Assembly (NCBI RefSeq): GCF_030269645.1
Contig: NZ_BSTR01000001.1
Span: forward strand, 239,740-303,739
From: Actinokineospora sp. NBRC 105648
Lineage (GTDB): Bacteria; Actinomycetota; Actinomycetes; Mycobacteriales; Pseudonocardiaceae
Length of the DNA stretch: 64,000 nt
Reading direction: 5' to 3'
Each line of letters starts with the position of its first letter. The first letter of the stretch is position 1. Below the pieces are notes generated by a model that was not told the DNA's origin, ran no database searches, and worked only from the letters and a program-made list of their open reading frames with translations. The position numbers were made by a program, and so were the translations under genes. Below, piece by piece: positions 47,997 to 58,144 of this stretch.

Positions 47997-48869
47997 CTAT
48001 TCCGGCGCGGGCAGGCAGTCGACGAACGCGCCGACCAGCGGCGCGTGGTCGGAGGCCACCCACACCGCGTAGAGGTCGAGGGTGGGCACCGGGTCGTAGA
48101 GGCGCACCGACACCGTCTGCGCGGTGGCGTTGCGGGCGGCCGAGGCGAAGCCGACGACCGGCTTGATGGAGGCCAGGATGGCGGTGGCCCCCGGGTCGTC
48201 GACCTCCTCGGCCACCTTCAGCCGGATCCCGCTGCGCTCGGCGGCGGAGAAGATCGCGTCGTACATCGCCGTGGAGGTCGCGCGGTCGAACAGGATGCAC
48301 GACTCGTTGGCCAGCTCCCCGAACGGCACCCGGTCGCGGTTGGCCCACCGGTGCCGCAGCCCGACCACCGCGACCAGCGGCACCCGCAGCAGGTGCCGGT
48401 GGCGCAGCCGGGCGGAGGTGGGCTTGCCGTAGACCATGGCCACGTCGATGCGGCCCTCGTCGAGCGCGGCCAGCTGCGGACCGGTGCGCATCTCGTACAT
48501 GTCGATGTCGATGAGCGGGAACTTCGCGCTGAGCGCGGCCAGGGTGGGCGGCAGGATCCGCTGTCCCGCCGGGAAGTTGTAGCCCACCCGGATGGTGCCC
48601 GCCCGGCCCGCCGCCGCCGCGCGCGCCGCCTGCGCCGCCTTGTCGACCCGGGCCACGACGTCCTTGGCCAGCTCCCGGAACGCCTCGCCCGCGGGGGTCA
48701 GCTTCACCTCGTGGGAGTTGCGGCTCACCAGCTCGACCCCGACCGAGCGCTCCAGCCGCTGCAAGTGCTGGCTCAGTGACGGTTGCGCCAAGTGCAACCG
48801 CGCTGCCGCCCGCCCGAAGTGCAGTTCCTCGGCGATGGCGAGGAACGAGACCAGGTGACGCAACTCCAT
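47997..48869 (-). CDS. LysR-family transcriptional regulator
   Basis: 290 residues. The N-terminal winged HTH is textbook LysR (LRHLVSFLAIAEELHFGRAA, followed by LHLAQPSLSQHLQRLE). The C-terminal effector domain of about 200 residues begins at IRVGYNFPAG. It is convergent with the uptake operon and divergent from the secreted repeat protein gene at 49060, which is the more usual LysR target position. The effector is unknown. The 190-bp region 48870-49059 holds no gene and probably the promoters. Confidence 0.92.
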   Translation of the reverse strand: MELRHLVSFLAIAEELHFGRAAARLHLAQPSLSQHLQRLERSVGVELVSRNSHEVKLTPAGEAFRELAKDVVARVDKAAQAARAAAAGRAGTIRVGYNFPAGQRILPPTLAALSAKFPLIDIDMYEMRTGPQLAALDEGRIDVAMVYGKPTSARLRHRHLLRVPLVAVVGLRHRWANRDRVPFGELANESCILFDRATSTAMYDAIFSAAERSGIRLKVAEEVDDPGATAILASIKPVVGFASAARNATAQTVSVRLYDPVPTLDLYAVWVASDHAPLVGAFVDCLPAPE

Positions 48870-49059
48870 ACTCGACCTCCCACGCCCGCCGCAAGGCTAA
48901 CCGCGCGTTCGGAGCACTCGGTTAACGCCCGGCGTCGGTCAAGGGGCGGCTGGCTGTCCCTCGGACGCCGCGCTTTTCCACCCGCCCGAGGTAATCGGCG
49001 GCGCACCCCCGCGGCGATATGACGAGTGTCATCGCGTCGAGCACGAGAGGGGAACGCGG

Positions 49060-50241
49060 ATGAGAGCTCTCAGATGGATCACCATCCCGGTAACCGCGGC
49101 GGCTGTGGTCGCCTTGGCGCCCGCCGCCCACGCCGGTACCCGGCCCACCGCCGTCGACTTGGGCGTGCTGCCCGGTGACCTGTACAGCACGGCCGTCGCG
49201 GTCAACGCGCACGGCGCGTCGGCCGGTTGGTCGGCCCGGCTCAACAGCTTCCCGCGCGGCGTGCGGTGGGACCGCGCGGGCCGGGCGGAGGCCCTGCCCA
49301 ACCTCGCGGGCAGCGTGGGGAGCTACCCGATCGGCATCACCGACGACGGGTCGGTGTTCGGCGGCGCTGTCCTCGACGGCGGACCGCGCAACCGCGCGGT
49401 CCGCTGGGACCCGGCGGGCCGGGTCACCGAGCTGCCGACCCTGGTACCGGGCGCCACCAGCCACGTCGCGGCCGTCACCGCCGACGGCGTGGCGGCGGGC
49501 CAGTCCGCCGTCGCGAGCGGCCGCAACCACGCGGTGCGCTGGGACCGCGGCGGCTCGCTCGTCGAGCTGCAGGTCCCGGCGGGCTTCGTGGAGAGCCGCC
49601 CGGCGGCGATCAACCGGGACGGCGTCGTCGTCGGCTGGGTGGCCACGATGGTCGACAGCCGGACCACACCGGTCCGCTGGGACCGCCGGGGCCGCGCCCA
49701 GCAGCTGCCGCTGCTCCCCGGCGGCACGAGCGCCAGCGCCGAGCTGGTCGCCGACGACGGCACCGTCTACGGCACGGCCTCCGACGCGACCAAGCTGGTG
49801 GCCGTGCGCTGGGACCGCGCGGGCGCCATCTCGGTGCTGGGCACCCGGCCGGACACGGCCTACAGCGCGCCCGCCGGGGTCAACGGGCGGGGCCAGGCGG
49901 TCGGCCGGTTCCTCACGGCGGACCAGCGGGGACAAGCCGTGCGGTGGGACCGCCAGGGCGCTGCCCACGAACTCGCCGCACCCCCGGGCACGGAGGCGGG
50001 CGCGGCGACGGTGATCAACGACCGAGGCACGGTGCTCGGCTACGCACGCGGTGCCGACGGCCGCACGCTCGGCGTGTACTGGGACCGACCCGGCCGCGCC
50101 GCCGCACTCCCGTCGCCGTCCGGTTCTACCTCACCCATCCCCGTCAGCCTCAACTCCCGAGGCGACGCGGTGGGGTTCGCGGACGTACTGGTCGACGGCG
50201 AACCCCGATCGCACGCCATCCTCTGGCACGGCCTGGGCTGA
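49060..50241 (+). CDS. Secreted HAF-type repeat protein
   Basis: 393 residues: a signal peptide (ITIPVTAAAVVALAPAAHA) and then about seven repeats of roughly 48 residues. Each is built on A-V-R-W-D-R-x-G-x-x-x-x-L-P, a Gly/Ser spacer, and I-N-x-x-G-x-V-x-G. This is the extracellular HAF repeat pattern and probably forms a beta-propeller-like structure. No catalytic motif is seen. Function is unknown; binding of a ligand or surface is plausible. The ATG has GAGAGGGG upstream. Confidence 0.82.
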   Translation: MRALRWITIPVTAAAVVALAPAAHAGTRPTAVDLGVLPGDLYSTAVAVNAHGASAGWSARLNSFPRGVRWDRAGRAEALPNLAGSVGSYPIGITDDGSVFGGAVLDGGPRNRAVRWDPAGRVTELPTLVPGATSHVAAVTADGVAAGQSAVASGRNHAVRWDRGGSLVELQVPAGFVESRPAAINRDGVVVGWVATMVDSRTTPVRWDRRGRAQQLPLLPGGTSASAELVADDGTVYGTASDATKLVAVRWDRAGAISVLGTRPDTAYSAPAGVNGRGQAVGRFLTADQRGQAVRWDRQGAAHELAAPPGTEAGAATVINDRGTVLGYARGADGRTLGVYWDRPGRAAALPSPSGSTSPIPVSLNSRGDAVGFADVLVDGEPRSHAILWHGLG

Positions 50242-50355
50242 CACCTGACTGACCCTGGACTGGCTCGCGTGCCCCTGCCTGCACCTGATCAGCCCGGCCG
50301 CTGAACCGCCCGCTGTGCCGACGAAGCATCGGCGCCACCAGGTGGTGCTTCTGAC

Positions 50356-50390
50356 GCACCTTGTAGTCCTAAATTAGGACTACAAGGTGC
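50356..50390. terminator. 35-bp perfect palindrome between convergent genes
   Basis: GCACCTTGTAGTCCTAA and TTAGGACTACAAGGTGC pair perfectly over 17 bp around a single A. It lies between the convergent secreted-protein and P450 genes, so a bidirectional terminator is the simplest reading. It is unusually A+T rich for this DNA and could instead bind a dimeric regulator. Confidence 0.65.
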
Positions 50391-50406
50391 GAGGCCCGTA
50401 CGCCCG

Positions 50407-51576
50407 CTAGTCCAAGCGGACCGGCAGGGCGGCCAGACGCCAGGTGCCGGGGTCGGGGGCTCGGGTCAGCTCGCCCGCCAGGGTGAGGTTGGGAAAGCGG
50501 GTCAGCAGGGTGGTCAGGGCGATCTCGGTCTGCACCCGGGCCAGTGGGGCGCCCAGGCAGAAGTGCGGGCCGTGGGCGAAGCCGAGTTGTCCGCGTGCCT
50601 GGGCCGGGCGGGTGATGTCGAACGTCCACGGGTCCTCGAAGGCGAGCGGGTCGCGGTTGGCCCCGGCGATCGAGGCGGTCACCTTGTCCCCCCGGGGGAT
50701 CGTGACGCCGTCGATCTCGACGTCCTCGCGGGCGATCCTGGGTGTGGTGAGCAGCTGTGGACCGCACCAGCGCATGAGTTCCTCGACCGCGCCCGGGGCG
50801 AGGGTGGGGTCGGCACGCAGGGTGGCGAGCTGGTCGGGGTGGGCGAGCAGGGTCTCGACGGCGTTGGCGATCAGGTTGGTCGGGGTCTGGCCCGCGAGCA
50901 CCAGGTGCCAGACCAGGGTGACCAGCTCGGTGTCGTCGAGGCGGTCGTCCTCCTCGGCGCGGATCAGGTGTGACAGCAGGTCCGCGCCCGGGTTCGCCCG
51001 GCTGCGCTCGACGGCCGCGCGGGCGCTGTCGATGATCTCCGGGATGGCGGCGAGGAACGCCGGTCCGTAGCCGCTCGCCACCGCTGCGCCGGAGGTGCGC
51101 CAGGTGGGGCGTTCCTCGTCGGGGATGCCGACCAGTTCGCAGATGACCTCCATCGGCAGCGGACGGGCGAACGCGGCCAGCAGGTCGAGTTCGCCGGTCA
51201 GCCCGCAGAGCAGTCCGTCGACGATCGCCTGGAGCCGGGGGGCGAACTCGGCGGCGCGGCGCGGGGTGAACGCGGGCGCGACGAGTCGGCGCTGGCGGGT
51301 GTGCTCCGGACCGTCCATTTCGGACATGGTGTGCAGGTAGCGCCTGCAATGCTCCGGTATCCCCGGCGGCCGCAGGAAGCTGTCCGCGCCCAGCCCGAAC
51401 CGGGGGTCGGTGAGCATCGCCCTGGACTCCTCGTGCCGGGTGATCGCCCACAGCGGCCCCAGCCCCGGCGCCAGCAGCCGGGCCAGCGGCGCCTGGTCGC
51501 CGGCCCGGTCGTAGGCGGTGAACGGGTCGTTCAGCACGGTGGGGTCGGTCAGGTCGATCTCGGGGACGGTGCGCAC
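50407..51576 (-). CDS. Cytochrome P450 with atypical I-helix
   Basis: 389 residues from a GTG at 51576, which has GGAGG four bases before the intervening TTG. The haem loop is FAHGPHFCLG and ExxR is EELMR. The I-helix reads LAGQTPTN where most P450s have AG(H/Q)(E/D)T(T/S), so the usual acid-alcohol pair for proton delivery is absent (Thr-Pro instead of Glu-Thr). That change is known in P450s using substrate-assisted or non-standard oxygen activation, and in some that do not hydroxylate. It is divergent from the TetR-fusion gene. The substrate is unknown. Confidence 0.93.
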   Translation of the reverse strand: MRTVPEIDLTDPTVLNDPFTAYDRAGDQAPLARLLAPGLGPLWAITRHEESRAMLTDPRFGLGADSFLRPPGIPEHCRRYLHTMSEMDGPEHTRQRRLVAPAFTPRRAAEFAPRLQAIVDGLLCGLTGELDLLAAFARPLPMEVICELVGIPDEERPTWRTSGAAVASGYGPAFLAAIPEIIDSARAAVERSRANPGADLLSHLIRAEEDDRLDDTELVTLVWHLVLAGQTPTNLIANAVETLLAHPDQLATLRADPTLAPGAVEELMRWCGPQLLTTPRIAREDVEIDGVTIPRGDKVTASIAGANRDPLAFEDPWTFDITRPAQARGQLGFAHGPHFCLGAPLARVQTEIALTTLLTRFPNLTLAGELTRAPDPGTWRLAALPVRLD

Positions 51577-51662
51577 CAAGCCTCCAGATGGTCACATCAG
51601 ATGTTCTTATCATCCGAGTGTTGACGGTATCGTGACGACCGGGGCAGGGCAAGGAGGGGTGG

Positions 51663-52733
51663 ATGCCACGGCTGAGCCGCATCGAGGCGCAGGAGCGTAA
51701 CCGGGCGCGGGTGCTCGCCGCCGCGCGGGCGGAGTTCGCCGAGCGCGGGTACCGCGAGGCCAAGGTCGACGCCATCGCCGAGCGCGCGGAGCTGACCCGG
51801 GGCGCGGTCTACTCGAACTTCCCCGGCAAGCGCGCGCTCTACTTCGCCGTGCTGGCCGACCTCGCCGAGCGCGCGCCCGGCAGGCCGCACGCCGCGCCCG
51901 GGCGGACGAGCGCCGAGGCGGTGGGCGCGCTGGCGCGGGCCTGGGTCGCGGGGCTGCCCGACGAGCTCGGCGCGCACCTGCTCGCGGAGGTCGCCGCCGA
52001 CGTGTCCGTCCGGCGCGCGTTCGCCCAACTCCTCCAGCTCGACGCGCTGCTGCTCGGTCTGGCCCTGGAACGTCTCGACCCGCCGGCGTCACCGCCCGGC
52101 GCCCCGCCCGCCCGCCGGGTGCGGCTCGCCGAGACGATCCTGACCACCCTGCACGGCGCGACCGCCCTTTCCGCTGCCGCACCGGCCTTCGGGGAGCCGT
52201 TCGACATCGTCTCCGCCTGCGAGCGCCTCGCGGGCCTGCCCATGAACGACTGGTGGTCACCGCCGCGCGAAGCCGCGCCGGTGCGTGCCGTGGGTGAGCC
52301 GTGGCGGGCGCCCGAGGTGGTGGACCTGGTTACCGGTGCGGCTTTCCAGCCCGGGGACGGGGTGGTCGTGGTCCTCGGCCTCGACCGCCTGGACGCGGTC
52401 GAGGAGGCCGTCCGGCTGACCGACCAGGTGACGCTGGTGCTGGTGACCAGCCAGCCCGATGAGCTGCTCCCGTTGTCCCGCTTGGTGATCACCCAGCTCG
52501 CCGGGTGCCTGCGCCAGGCGTTCCCCCGCCAGACCTGGCCGCGGTTGCGGGTGGTGGGCGAACCGTCGCTCGCCGCGGCGGCCGGGGTCTCGGCCGCCGG
52601 CGACGGCACCGAGGTCGCCGTGCGCGTCGTGAACGGCCGGGTCGTCGCCCGGGCCGAGGGTTTCCACGCCTGTCACACGATCGCGGCGAACAGCTCCCGC
52701 TCGACCAACGCCGCACTGTCCACAAGGAACTAG
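51663..52733 (+). CDS. TetR regulator fused to an extra C-terminal domain
   Basis: 356 residues, against about 200 for a normal TetR protein. Residues about 8-55 form the HTH (RARVLAAARAEFAERGYREA, then LTRGAVYSNFPGKRALYFAV). Residues 60-195 are the usual ligand-binding helices. Residues about 215-340 form an alpha/beta region (FQPGDGVVVVLGLDRLD, QVTLVLVTSQPDELLPL, VAVRVVNGRVVARAEGFHAC) that resembles a thioredoxin or peroxiredoxin-like fold without a CxxC. The frame is open and codon use is even across the junction. AGGAGG precedes the ATG. It may control the P450 at 50407 or the locus to the right. Confidence 0.8.
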   Translation: MPRLSRIEAQERNRARVLAAARAEFAERGYREAKVDAIAERAELTRGAVYSNFPGKRALYFAVLADLAERAPGRPHAAPGRTSAEAVGALARAWVAGLPDELGAHLLAEVAADVSVRRAFAQLLQLDALLLGLALERLDPPASPPGAPPARRVRLAETILTTLHGATALSAAAPAFGEPFDIVSACERLAGLPMNDWWSPPREAAPVRAVGEPWRAPEVVDLVTGAAFQPGDGVVVVLGLDRLDAVEEAVRLTDQVTLVLVTSQPDELLPLSRLVITQLAGCLRQAFPRQTWPRLRVVGEPSLAAAAGVSAAGDGTEVAVRVVNGRVVARAEGFHACHTIAANSSRSTNAALSTRN

Positions 52734-52776
52734 ACTCTCACGAGAACTGGCCTGCCCTGGGGAAACCAGCCACCGG

Positions 52777-52811
52777 GGTGTGCGGACACCGCGTGGCGGT
52801 GTCCGCACACC
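52777..52811. terminator. Bidirectional hairpin terminator
   Basis: GGTGTGCGGACACCG pairs perfectly with CGGTGTCCGCACACC (15 bp, CGTGG loop). It lies between the ends of the convergent TetR-fusion gene and the P450 at 52815. Confidence 0.85.
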
Positions 52812-52814
52812 TGG

Positions 52815-54007
52815 TCAGCCCAGCTTGACCGGCAGCGACAGGATCCCCCGGTGGATCAGGCTCGGCTGGTACTCCACCGAGTCCGCCGCCAGTGTCAACG
52901 CGGGCGCCCGGTCGAGGAGCGTCCGGAAGGCCGCCTCGGCCTCGATCCGGGCCAGCGGCGCGCCGACGCAGTAGTGCAGCCCCAGGCTGAACCCGAGGTG
53001 CCGCCGAGCCGGGTGCTTGCCCTCGTACCGGGTGATGTCCAGCGCGTCCGCGTCCTCGTACACCAGCGGGTCCCGGCTGGCCGACGCCGTCAGCACCACG
53101 ACGCCGTCGCCCCGCTTGAACTCCCGGTCGCCGACCACGGTGTCCGACAGCGCGACCCGGATGGTGAACTGGGTGGGCGCGTCGTAGCGGAGCATCTCGT
53201 CGATGGCCGAGGCCATCAGCTCCGGGCGCGCCCGCAGCAGCTCTAGCTGCGCCGGGTCGCGCAGCAGGGCCAGCATGCCGTTGCCGATCAGGTTGATCGA
53301 GGTCTCCATGCCCGCCACCAGCAGCAGCACGCACAGCCCGAGCACCTCGCGCTCGGCGAGCTGGTCACCGGCCTGCTCCACCGCGATCAGCTCGCTGAGC
53401 AGGTCGTTGGTCGGGTTCGCCTTCTTCTCCGCGATCAGCGCGGCGAAGTAGGCCAGGCACTCCTGGGCGGCCGCTCCCCGCGCTTCGATGTCCGAAGTGG
53501 ACAGCAGGTGGTCCGGGTCGCTCCCGCGCGCGATGGCCAGCTGCCAGCGGCGGAACAAGTGCGCGTCCGACACTGGCGCGCCCAGCAGCCGACCCGGGAT
53601 CATGGCCACGGCCAGCGGGACCGCGAGTCCATTGAGGACGTCGATGGACCCGTTGGCCAGGCCCTCGGTGACCAGGGTGTCCACCACGCCCTGGGCCAGC
53701 GGCACCATGTCGGCCACGGTGCGCGGGGTGAACGCCTTGTTGACCAGTCCGCGCAGGCGCCCGTGCTCCGGCGGGTCCATCCGGACGAACGAGCCGGGGA
53801 TGGCCGCCACGGTGTCGCGGAACGGGCTGATACCGGCGGAGTACCCGTGCCCCCAGTCGTTCCCGGTGAGCACCTGGGCGCACTCGTCGTAGCGGGTGAC
53901 CAGGGTGACCGGGACGTCGTCGAGCAGGTGCGGCACCAGGGCGCCCTGGGCGCGCAGGCGGTCGTAGCTGGGGTAGGGGTTGGCGTTGTCCTCGACCCAA
54001 AAGGCGT

Positions 54008-54011
<4 letters not shown>
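52815..54011 (-). CDS. Cytochrome P450 (type 1 of the paired set)
   Basis: 398 residues. The I-helix is VAGMETS, ExxR is DEMLR, and the haem loop is FSLGLHYCVG. Its region WGHGYSAGISPF then GSFVRMDPPEHGRLRGLV matches the P450 at 58145 (WGHGYFSGINPF, GSFLLMDPPDHTRLRSLV) more than its neighbour, so the two look paralogous. The ATG overlaps the stop of the upstream P450 (ATGA), so both come from one transcript starting at the FAD monooxygenase or between. The substrate is not identifiable; hydroxylation of an ACP-bound or free product of the right-hand operon is inferred from context. Confidence 0.93.
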
Positions 54012-55264
<1,253 letters not shown>

Positions 55265-55345
55265 AACTAGTCTCCGATTTCCGGCGGTGCGCACCGAAAT
55301 GCTCGCCAGCGGTATCCAGTACGGTCAAGCAGGCATTCGGTACGG

Positions 55346-56671
55346 CTATCGCGTTATTGCCTGAGCCGATTCACGCGGCGCGGAACCAATTCCCGGTGAA
55401 CTTCCCCGGAGCACCCGGAGAACCATTCCCGGCGCGGTCAGCGCGCGCACCGGGTCGACCAGGTTGGCCACCCGCATGAACGCCCGGGAGACCACCGGGT
55501 CGGCGTGCGCGGCCCGGTGCGCGCGGGTGATGTAGGCGTTGGTCAGCCGCACCCGCGCGGTGCGGCGGCCGCGCACGCCGGGGTGGTTGAGGTCGGAGTT
55601 GGTCGACATCCGCCACGCGGTGTCGACCACCGGGTCGGCCGCGGCGTAGAAGCGGGCGGGCAGGTCGGCGGTCGCGGGCAGGCACGAGCGCAGCGCGAGC
55701 GCCTGCTGGGCGGCCACGGTCATGCCCTGGGCGTAGAGCGGGTTGAAGCTGCACAGCGCGTCGCCGAGCACCAAGAACCCGGCGGGCGCGGCGACCCGGG
55801 CGTAGTGCCTGCGCAGCGAGCCGCGGAAGCGGTGCGGCACGGCGTCGTCGAGCGGCTCGGCGTCGGCGATGATCCGGTGGATGTCGGGCACCGGCAGCGT
55901 CGCAGCCCACGCGGTGAACGCCTCGTGCCCAGTCGGCGGGTGGTCGCCGAGCATCCCGCCGAGGGTGACGTGCCAGCGGTCGCCCTCCAGCCGGATCGCG
56001 CCGCCGCCGCGCTGTCCCGGCATGGTCGACACGACCACGCCGAAGTCGCCATCGAGGTGCTCTGGCCTGTGGCGATACGTCCGGGAGGCGTAGCCGAGGT
56101 CGACCTCGACGTGCTCCTCGGGCGGCGCCTGGGCGCCGAGGGCGGCCAGCCACTCCGGTGCCCGCGACGCCCGGCCGGTGGCGTCGACGACCAGGTCCGC
56201 CGCGAGCGTGGAACCGTCCGCCAGTTCGACCCCGGTGACCGTCCCGCCGACCGAGGTGAGCCCGGTCACCGCGGTCCGCGCCCGCAGCACGACCCCGGGC
56301 AGCGCCGCGGTGCGGGCCCGCACCAGGGACTCCAGCAGCGGCCTGCTCGCCAGCAGCGTGGTCAGCCCGGTCGAGGTCGGGTGCGCCCGCAGCCCGCCCA
56401 GGTACCAGCGCGAGTGCGCCAGCACCTCGGTGACCGGGGCACCCAGCGCGGCGGCCTCGGCGGTCAGCCCGGGGTGCAGCTCCTCCAGGATCGCCCGGCC
56501 GCGCTCCATCAGCCCGTGCAGGTGCCTGCCCTGCGGCGCGCCCCGCCGCTGCCCGGCGCCCGCGGGCTCGTCGCGCTCCAGGACGGTCACCCGGTCGAAC
56601 CGCTCGGCCAGCACCCGGGCGGCGAGCAGGCCCGCGATGCTGGCGCCGACGACGGCGGCGTGCGTGGGCAT
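55346..56671 (-). CDS. FAD-dependent monooxygenase / hydroxylase
   Basis: 441 residues. The N-terminal FAD-binding Rossmann motif is VVGASIAGLLAARVL, ending with the acidic VLERD that binds the ribose. A second FAD motif, GDALCSFNPLYAQGM, is near residue 300. The family includes flavin hydroxylases and halogenases; the tryptophan-halogenase WxWxIP motif is absent. It is the first gene of the minus-strand set and is divergent from the P450 at 56897 across a 225-bp region. It may add oxygen to, or epoxidise, an unsaturated acyl product of the operon opposite. Confidence 0.88.
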   Translation of the reverse strand: MPTHAAVVGASIAGLLAARVLAERFDRVTVLERDEPAGAGQRRGAPQGRHLHGLMERGRAILEELHPGLTAEAAALGAPVTEVLAHSRWYLGGLRAHPTSTGLTTLLASRPLLESLVRARTAALPGVVLRARTAVTGLTSVGGTVTGVELADGSTLAADLVVDATGRASRAPEWLAALGAQAPPEEHVEVDLGYASRTYRHRPEHLDGDFGVVVSTMPGQRGGGAIRLEGDRWHVTLGGMLGDHPPTGHEAFTAWAATLPVPDIHRIIADAEPLDDAVPHRFRGSLRRHYARVAAPAGFLVLGDALCSFNPLYAQGMTVAAQQALALRSCLPATADLPARFYAAADPVVDTAWRMSTNSDLNHPGVRGRRTARVRLTNAYITRAHRAAHADPVVSRAFMRVANLVDPVRALTAPGMVLRVLRGSSPGIGSAPRESAQAITR

Positions 56672-56896
56672 GGGGTGCCTTTCGGCCGTGGCTGGTGGGG
56701 TCGGCGCGATCGTGCGGGCTGCCGGTGGCCCCGGTCAATGCTCATGCGCACGGCCAATCGCACCATTGTCCCTTTTCGATCGGGGCGGGCGATGACGCTA
56801 TTGGGAGCCGTTATCGTGCGGGGTTTCCGGCGAGCTGTCGGCGCCCATTCACGGGCAATTCACGCCAGCGCCAAGTACCGCTGCTTCGCTCACCGC

Positions 56897-58132
56897 GTGA
56901 TTTCCGCTGGCGCCACCGTCGCCGACCCCCTGCTGCGGCTGTTCGCGCCGTCGCACCGGGCTGACCCCTACACCCCCGCCGCCGAACTGCGGGCCGCAGG
57001 CGCGGTCCACCGCACGCCGCTGGGCCTGCGGCTGCTGACCCGCTACGCCGACGCCGCCGCGGTGCTGCAGAACACCGCGTGGAGCCACGCCGACGAGGCC
57101 GCGCACCTGCACCCGAGCGTGGCGGCGGCCAGCGCCGCCGAGGAACTGCCCACCTCGTTCCTGTGGATGGACCCGCCCGACCACACCCGGCTGCGCACGC
57201 TGGTGTCCAAGGCGTTCGTGCCCAGGATGGTCACCCGGCTGCGACCGCGGATCGAGCGGCTCGCGGAGTCGCTGGTGGACGGCGCGCTGGCCGCGGGCGA
57301 GTTCGACCTGATCCAGCAGATCGCCTACCCGCTGCCGCTGACCATCGTCTGCGAGCTGATGGGCATCCCGGTCGAGGCGCACGCCGACGTGCAGCGCTGG
57401 TCGCAGGACCTGGCGCGCGGCTTCGACCCCGATCCGCTGATGACCCCCGAGGCGCACGCGGCCCGCAGTGCCGCGGCGAGCGAGTTCATGGCCTACCTGC
57501 GGTCGCTGATCGACCAGCGCAAGGCCGACCCGAGGGACGACCTGCTCAGCGCACTGTCCCTTGTGGAGGACCAGGGCGACGTGCTCACCGAGCTGGAGAT
57601 GCTGAGCACCTGCCTGACCACCGTCGTCGCGGGGCACGAGACCACGGTGAACCTGGTCGGCAGCGGCCTGCTGGCGCTGATGCGCAACCCCGACCAGCTC
57701 GCCGTGCTGCGCGCGCGGCCCGAGGTGATCCCGGCGGCGGTGGACGAGCTGCTCCGTTACGAGCCGCCGGTGCAGCTCACCACCCGCTCGGCCACCAGGG
57801 CGATGACCGTGGCGGGTGAGGAGTTCGCGCCCGGTGACGGCGTGGTCGTGCTGATCAACTCGGGCAACCGCGACCCGGCGGCGTTCACCGACCCGGACCG
57901 GCTCGACGTCACCCGCTACCACGACCGGGCCACCCCGCCGCCCCGGCACCTGGCGTTCAGCCTGGGCATCCACTACTGCCTGGGCGCGCCGCTGGCCCAG
58001 CTGGAGATGTCGGTGCTGCTGGAAGTGCTGCTGCGCAAGGTGTCCGTGCTCGAACCGCGCACCGACACCCCGCCGTACAAGCCCAACCTCATCGTGCGCG
58101 GGCTCGCCGCGCTGCCGACCAGATTCGCCTGA
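56897..58132 (+). CDS. Cytochrome P450 (type 2, divergent copy)
   Basis: 411 residues from a GTG at 56897, just before the conserved start of the fold. The ribosome site is weak, and the open frame reaches far upstream through the promoter region. The I-helix is VAGHETT, ExxR is DELLR, and the haem loop is FSLGIHYCLG. It is the closest relative in the window of the P450 at 54008. It is first in the plus-strand operon and ends 12 bases before the type 1 partner. The divergent region 56672-56896 presumably holds promoters for both arms. Confidence 0.92.
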   Translation: MISAGATVADPLLRLFAPSHRADPYTPAAELRAAGAVHRTPLGLRLLTRYADAAAVLQNTAWSHADEAAHLHPSVAAASAAEELPTSFLWMDPPDHTRLRTLVSKAFVPRMVTRLRPRIERLAESLVDGALAAGEFDLIQQIAYPLPLTIVCELMGIPVEAHADVQRWSQDLARGFDPDPLMTPEAHAARSAAASEFMAYLRSLIDQRKADPRDDLLSALSLVEDQGDVLTELEMLSTCLTTVVAGHETTVNLVGSGLLALMRNPDQLAVLRARPEVIPAAVDELLRYEPPVQLTTRSATRAMTVAGEEFAPGDGVVVLINSGNRDPAAFTDPDRLDVTRYHDRATPPPRHLAFSLGIHYCLGAPLAQLEMSVLLEVLLRKVSVLEPRTDTPPYKPNLIVRGLAALPTRFA

Positions 58133-58144
58133 GGAGGCGTGGTG

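Noticed and set aside
55346-56671. Flavin-dependent halogenase as the identity of the FAD enzyme.
   Set aside because: The tryptophan-halogenase WxWxIP motif is absent, so a monooxygenase/hydroxylase call is safer.
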